Assembly: GCA_021841935.1 (NCBI GenBank)
Contig: JAKCDL010000021.1
Span: 1 to 38,628, forward strand
Length of the DNA: 38,628 nt
Direction: 5' to 3'
DNA from: Actinomycetes bacterium
Lineage (GTDB): Bacteria > Actinomycetota > Acidimicrobiia > Acidimicrobiales > Acidimicrobiaceae
In this document: positions 36,901 to 38,628 of the stretch, piece after piece
How the letters are laid out: each line of letters starts with the position of its first letter
Numbering within the stretch: the stretch's first letter is position 1
The notes under the pieces: generated by a model
Database searches by the model: none
Seen by the model: the letters and a program-made list of their open reading frames with translations, nothing else
Told to the model about the DNA's origin: nothing
Position numbers and translations under genes: made by a program

Positions 36901-37117
36901 ACTCTTCAATGCCGCGGTTGAGCTAGTTGTAATGTCACAACTAGGTTCGACGACTATGTTGCAAAGGAAGTTGAGGATCGGTTTTTCGCGAGCAGGGCGT
37001 CTTATGGACCTTTTAGAGCGCCGAGGCATAGTTGGACCTCAGGAGGGCTCTAGACCCCGAATCGTTTTGATGACCAAAGAAGAGTTTGAAAATGAGCGAG
37101 AGGCAGGAGGCTTCTAA
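33947..37117 (+). CDS. ftsK: DNA translocase FtsK/SpoIIIE, probable upstream CTG start
   Basis: DNA pump at the division septum, acting with Xer recombination. Order (counted from the GTG at 34034): Ser/Arg-rich N terminus, four membrane helices (about 75-220), an acidic linker (about 240-530), then the motor: Walker A GSTGSGKSS at 674-682 and Walker B VVVDELNDLM with Asp813/Glu814. The C-terminal gamma winged helix (LQRKLRIGFSRAGRLMDLLE) that reads KOPS sites is present. The frame is open upstream to the stop at 33911. GTG at 34034 has no ribosome binding site, whereas a strong AGGGAGG (33931-33937) lies nine bases before an in-frame CTG at 33947; the peptide between them keeps the same Ser/Arg/Asn-rich composition. 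I take 33947 as the likelier start, with 34034 (1027 residues) as the conventional alternative. Confidence 0.85.
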   Translation: MVSQSSSGTSRNSNRPRANATRDSSKSSTVRASSPRAKGTSTRSTTSRSSKSRAGAGRGPSPVIDFSKTTTNSRGSTASSQRGSNRNKGDQVGSHSGVKGSRASLKSDIVGLIIVGFVALSTLVAFRIFGVIGDRYNHLLGVLFGPLRFALFVYLAYYGLALALAVRGSLKERYLLSGGGAILSASVVVAVAISHFNHLKNLSFSRRGGVIAYEIFATLSKVVSTTGVIVIFLLAFFIFASDLAGYGPLTLLRSKRHLVADKFIDLSRSQGRSGKREQDYATGDSSESDSQPFVSKGDDINDYSSTSPIDFDEDVNNGVRRGSASTFSEVIGQAESNLGGGEARGRLRDRIRGSRHSRGSEGDPQSAARGSNRELYDQFSADRYIPDEFEGDDFDVVDGMGVSKGVNEAEYSLSGHLVQELHFEGSVDLRPLDEIESSAKSNGAPSMDKPGDMAFVGDSSIYDYSDEDSDVEDTDTIGDFNQGDLAVDSNDVGTRGKGAMKMIFDPPFTPANDAYEGVQGDSNDGKDDVHVDDDSSDDEAIQENSAEGKVEWKLPSTAILKRSQVRSLDKNELWNRGTVLCRALASHKVETTLVGMTVGPTVTRYELELGAGVKVSRVTSLHKDIAYAMAAADVRILAPIPGRSAIGVEVPNEQRLTVSLGDVLSSPEAAAATHPLSVAIGRDISGKATLVNLAEMPHVLIAGSTGSGKSSCLNSILTSILVRSTPDQVRMILVDPKRVELGQYNGVPHLLTPVVTEPKKAANALNWAVREMESRYNLLSEIGARDLSSYNLILDQMEEADSIEIEEVEVPEDAFAHGDSPLFDSIQEKKYRRLPYIVVVVDELNDLMMVAAKDVEESICRIAQMARAVGIHLVIATQRPSVDVITGLIKANIPSRMAFSVSSLADSRVILDQPGAERLIGKGDMLMLGASSSHPQRLQAPWVSEDEVRKVVATWLRQGKANFIEGLEQGEEKQSLVPTDDDGDELFNAAVELVVMSQLGSTTMLQRKLRIGFSRAGRLMDLLERRGIVGPQEGSRPRIVLMTKEEFENEREAGGF

Positions 37118-37379
37118 CGAGGAGGCCCTCCTTGACGTAGGATAAATTCAGAGACCGCCATCTGATACCATTTGCGTGATATTGCCGTGCTATCACCAAT
37201 TCCTTTCGCGGCGAACTTGATCTAGTGAACTTTTCTTACTTTCCAAACCGAATACGTAATTGGTTAAGTTGTACGTGATACGCTCTTGAGATCGCATACC
37301 TAAATGGTCGTACTAACGCTTTGATGTGGGTCAAAGAGGGTTAGTGTCTACCGCTCGCGTAACTAGGAGATTCAAGGTC

Positions 37380-38628
37380 GTGTCGCAAAGAAAGTCACAG
37401 AAGACATCTACCTCTCGCAATCGGAGAGGTATCACAACATCACTTGTTATCTTCCTATCCTCAATCCTAGGCTTTGGTGCACTGCCGTTATTTGTCTTTA
37501 CTCAAAGCCCAGCATCGGCGTCTCAATCGCTGATTGCACCAGTACAACAAACACCAGTCGTTGTAAATTCAACAACTATTGATCTCAGTTGGTACCCATC
37601 TGCATCACCAACGGTTACCGGATACAACGTCTATGAAGGAACAACTCAGAGTGGTGAGAATCTAAATAAGCCTATAAACAGCACTCCGATAACTTCAACC
37701 AATTATGTTGCTACCGTAAATCCTTCTGGTAACTACTACTTCGTAGTTGAGGCCATAGATGCATCAAGTAATACATCACCCCAATCAAATGAAGTTGAAG
37801 CTACCCCAACAAATAACCCAATCCTCTACGTCTCAACAACTGGATCAGATTCGAATAACACCACGTGCTCACAGACACAGCCGTGCCTAACTATTGCCAA
37901 TGCAGTATCAGTTGCAAACAACGGTGACACAATCGATGTTGCTGCAGGAACTTATGATACCTCTTCTTCCGGAACGATATCCCCAAGCAAAGATTTAACT
38001 ATCCAAGGAGCGGGAGCAAGTTCAACCTTCGTAGGTGGAACCTCTGCAAAATCACTTTCTGGTTCAGTCTTTGCAGTCAACTCTGGTGTAACCGCAACGA
38101 TCACTGGAATGACGATTCAATTTGGATATGCGAGCTACAGTAGCGGCGGCGGCATCGACAACGCCGGCTACCTAACCGCCACCGATGATACAGTCTCGGA
38201 TAACAAAGGCGAGAATAACGGGGGTGGAATTTCTAACTCCGGCTACCTAACCGCCACCGATGATACAGTCATAGGCAACCAGGTTTCTTATGGTGATGGA
38301 GGCGGCATCTATAACAATGGCACCTTCACCGCCACCAACGACACGATTACGAACAATCAAGCTACGAATGGCTCCGGCGGCGGTATCTACAACGGTTACG
38401 GCGGCGCCCTCACCGCCACAAACGATACGATTACTAATAATTCCGCAAATGGTAGTGGCGGTGGGATCGTCAACGGCGGCTCCCTCACCCTCGCTACCAC
38501 CATCATCGCCGATCAGAAATCGGGGTCTAACTGTTCTGGTAATGTGACAACCGACGCCGGCTACAACCTTACCGATGACTCTTCTTGTGGTCTAACTTCT
38601 ACCACCTCGATAGTCGAATCAACGCAAT
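37380..38628 (+). CDS. Secreted fibronectin III/right-handed beta-helix protein, 3' end missing
   Basis: Large surface or secreted protein of unknown function. The frame is open from the GTG at 37380 to the right edge (416 codons). Order: basic N terminus and hydrophobic signal (SLVIFLSSILGFGALPLFVF) with ASA cleavage near residue 50; a fibronectin III-like domain (TIDLSWYPSASPTVTGYNVY) to about 140; a LYVSTTGSD start of a parallel beta-helix with GDTIDVAAGTY; then about five units of 25 residues with GGGI, LTATDDTV and NN motifs; and a segment (LATTIIADQ, with two Cys) typical of choice-of-anchor Q domains. AGGAG lies 10 bases before the start. It could be an adhesin or a cell-wall protein. 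Confidence 0.85.
   Translation, partial: MSQRKSQKTSTSRNRRGITTSLVIFLSSILGFGALPLFVFTQSPASASQSLIAPVQQTPVVVNSTTIDLSWYPSASPTVTGYNVYEGTTQSGENLNKPINSTPITSTNYVATVNPSGNYYFVVEAIDASSNTSPQSNEVEATPTNNPILYVSTTGSDSNNTTCSQTQPCLTIANAVSVANNGDTIDVAAGTYDTSSSGTISPSKDLTIQGAGASSTFVGGTSAKSLSGSVFAVNSGVTATITGMTIQFGYASYSSGGGIDNAGYLTATDDTVSDNKGENNGGGISNSGYLTATDDTVIGNQVSYGDGGGIYNNGTFTATNDTITNNQATNGSGGGIYNGYGGALTATNDTITNNSANGSGGGIVNGGSLTLATTIIADQKSGSNCSGNVTTDAGYNLTDDSSCGLTSTTSIVESTQ
38164..38270. repeat. 32-bp direct repeat in the beta-helix gene
   Basis: The 32 bases at 38164-38195 recur exactly at 38239-38270, 75 bases apart, i.e. one beta-helix turn of 25 residues. Identity at the DNA level, including the same synonymous codons, points to recent duplication or gene conversion. 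Confidence 0.9.

Noticed and set aside
37104..37132. GGAGG/CCTCC pairing around the ftsK stop
   Set aside because: Short stem with tiny loop and no T-run; not convincing as a terminator.
38290..38547. 85-codon frame near the right edge
   Set aside because: Out-of-frame shadow of the beta-helix gene that runs from 37380 through the window edge.

Overview
The window is a chromosomal housekeeping segment from an actinobacterium. The gene chain (xerC, a WhiG/FliA-type sigma factor, rpsB-tsf-pyrH-frr-cdsA; dxr-rseP-ispG-proS; rimP-nusA-ylxR-infB-rbfA-truB; ribF-rpsO-pnp-dapB-dapA-rnj-ftsK) is the order known from Streptomyces and relatives. The base composition looks close to half GC, much lower than Streptomyces. 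With a chemoreceptor, fliL and a FliA-family sigma factor this suggests a motile lineage; a member of Acidimicrobiia (Acidithrix/Ferrimicrobium-like) is my best guess, but that is inference and no 16S gene is present.

Layout. 1-1630: 3' part of a tyrosine recombinase (runs off the left edge) overlapping a WhiG/FliA-type sigma factor. 1631-2619: about 1 kb with no convincing gene. 2620-7474: rpsB, tsf, pyrH, frr and a cdsA with an unusual 280-residue N-terminal extension. 7475-12044: an accessory insertion, a methyl-accepting chemotaxis protein (+) and a secreted phosphoesterase of the phospholipase C/acid phosphatase family (-), converging on two good terminators. 12045-17615: isoprenoid (dxr, ispG), site-2 protease (rseP) and proS. 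17762-24658: rimP to truB, transcription/translation factors, with an infB that carries a 14-copy Gly/Arg repeat. 24659-25827: repeats, a lone fliL on the minus strand and a divergent intergenic region. 25828-37117: ribF, rpsO, pnp, dapB, dapA, rnj, ftsK. 37380-end: start of a secreted fibronectin III/right-handed beta-helix protein cut by the right edge.

How it fits together. Most genes make ribosomes, lipids, isoprenoids, lysine/peptidoglycan precursors or RNA-decay enzymes and are packed in short-spaced, often overlapping operons with frequent GTG and TTG starts. The most interesting regulatory signal is a pair of matching sigma-28/WhiG-type promoter motifs (TAAA/TAAG, 16 nt, GCCGAT/ACCGAT), one in front of the chemoreceptor and one in front of fliL, in the same window as the gene for a sigma factor of that family. 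Other points of note are long disordered extensions on CdsA, IF2, PNPase and FtsK, several short tandem repeats in intergenic DNA, and a probable mis-called or non-canonical ftsK start. I see no mobile element, CRISPR array, tRNA or rRNA gene, and no clearly novel multi-gene system.
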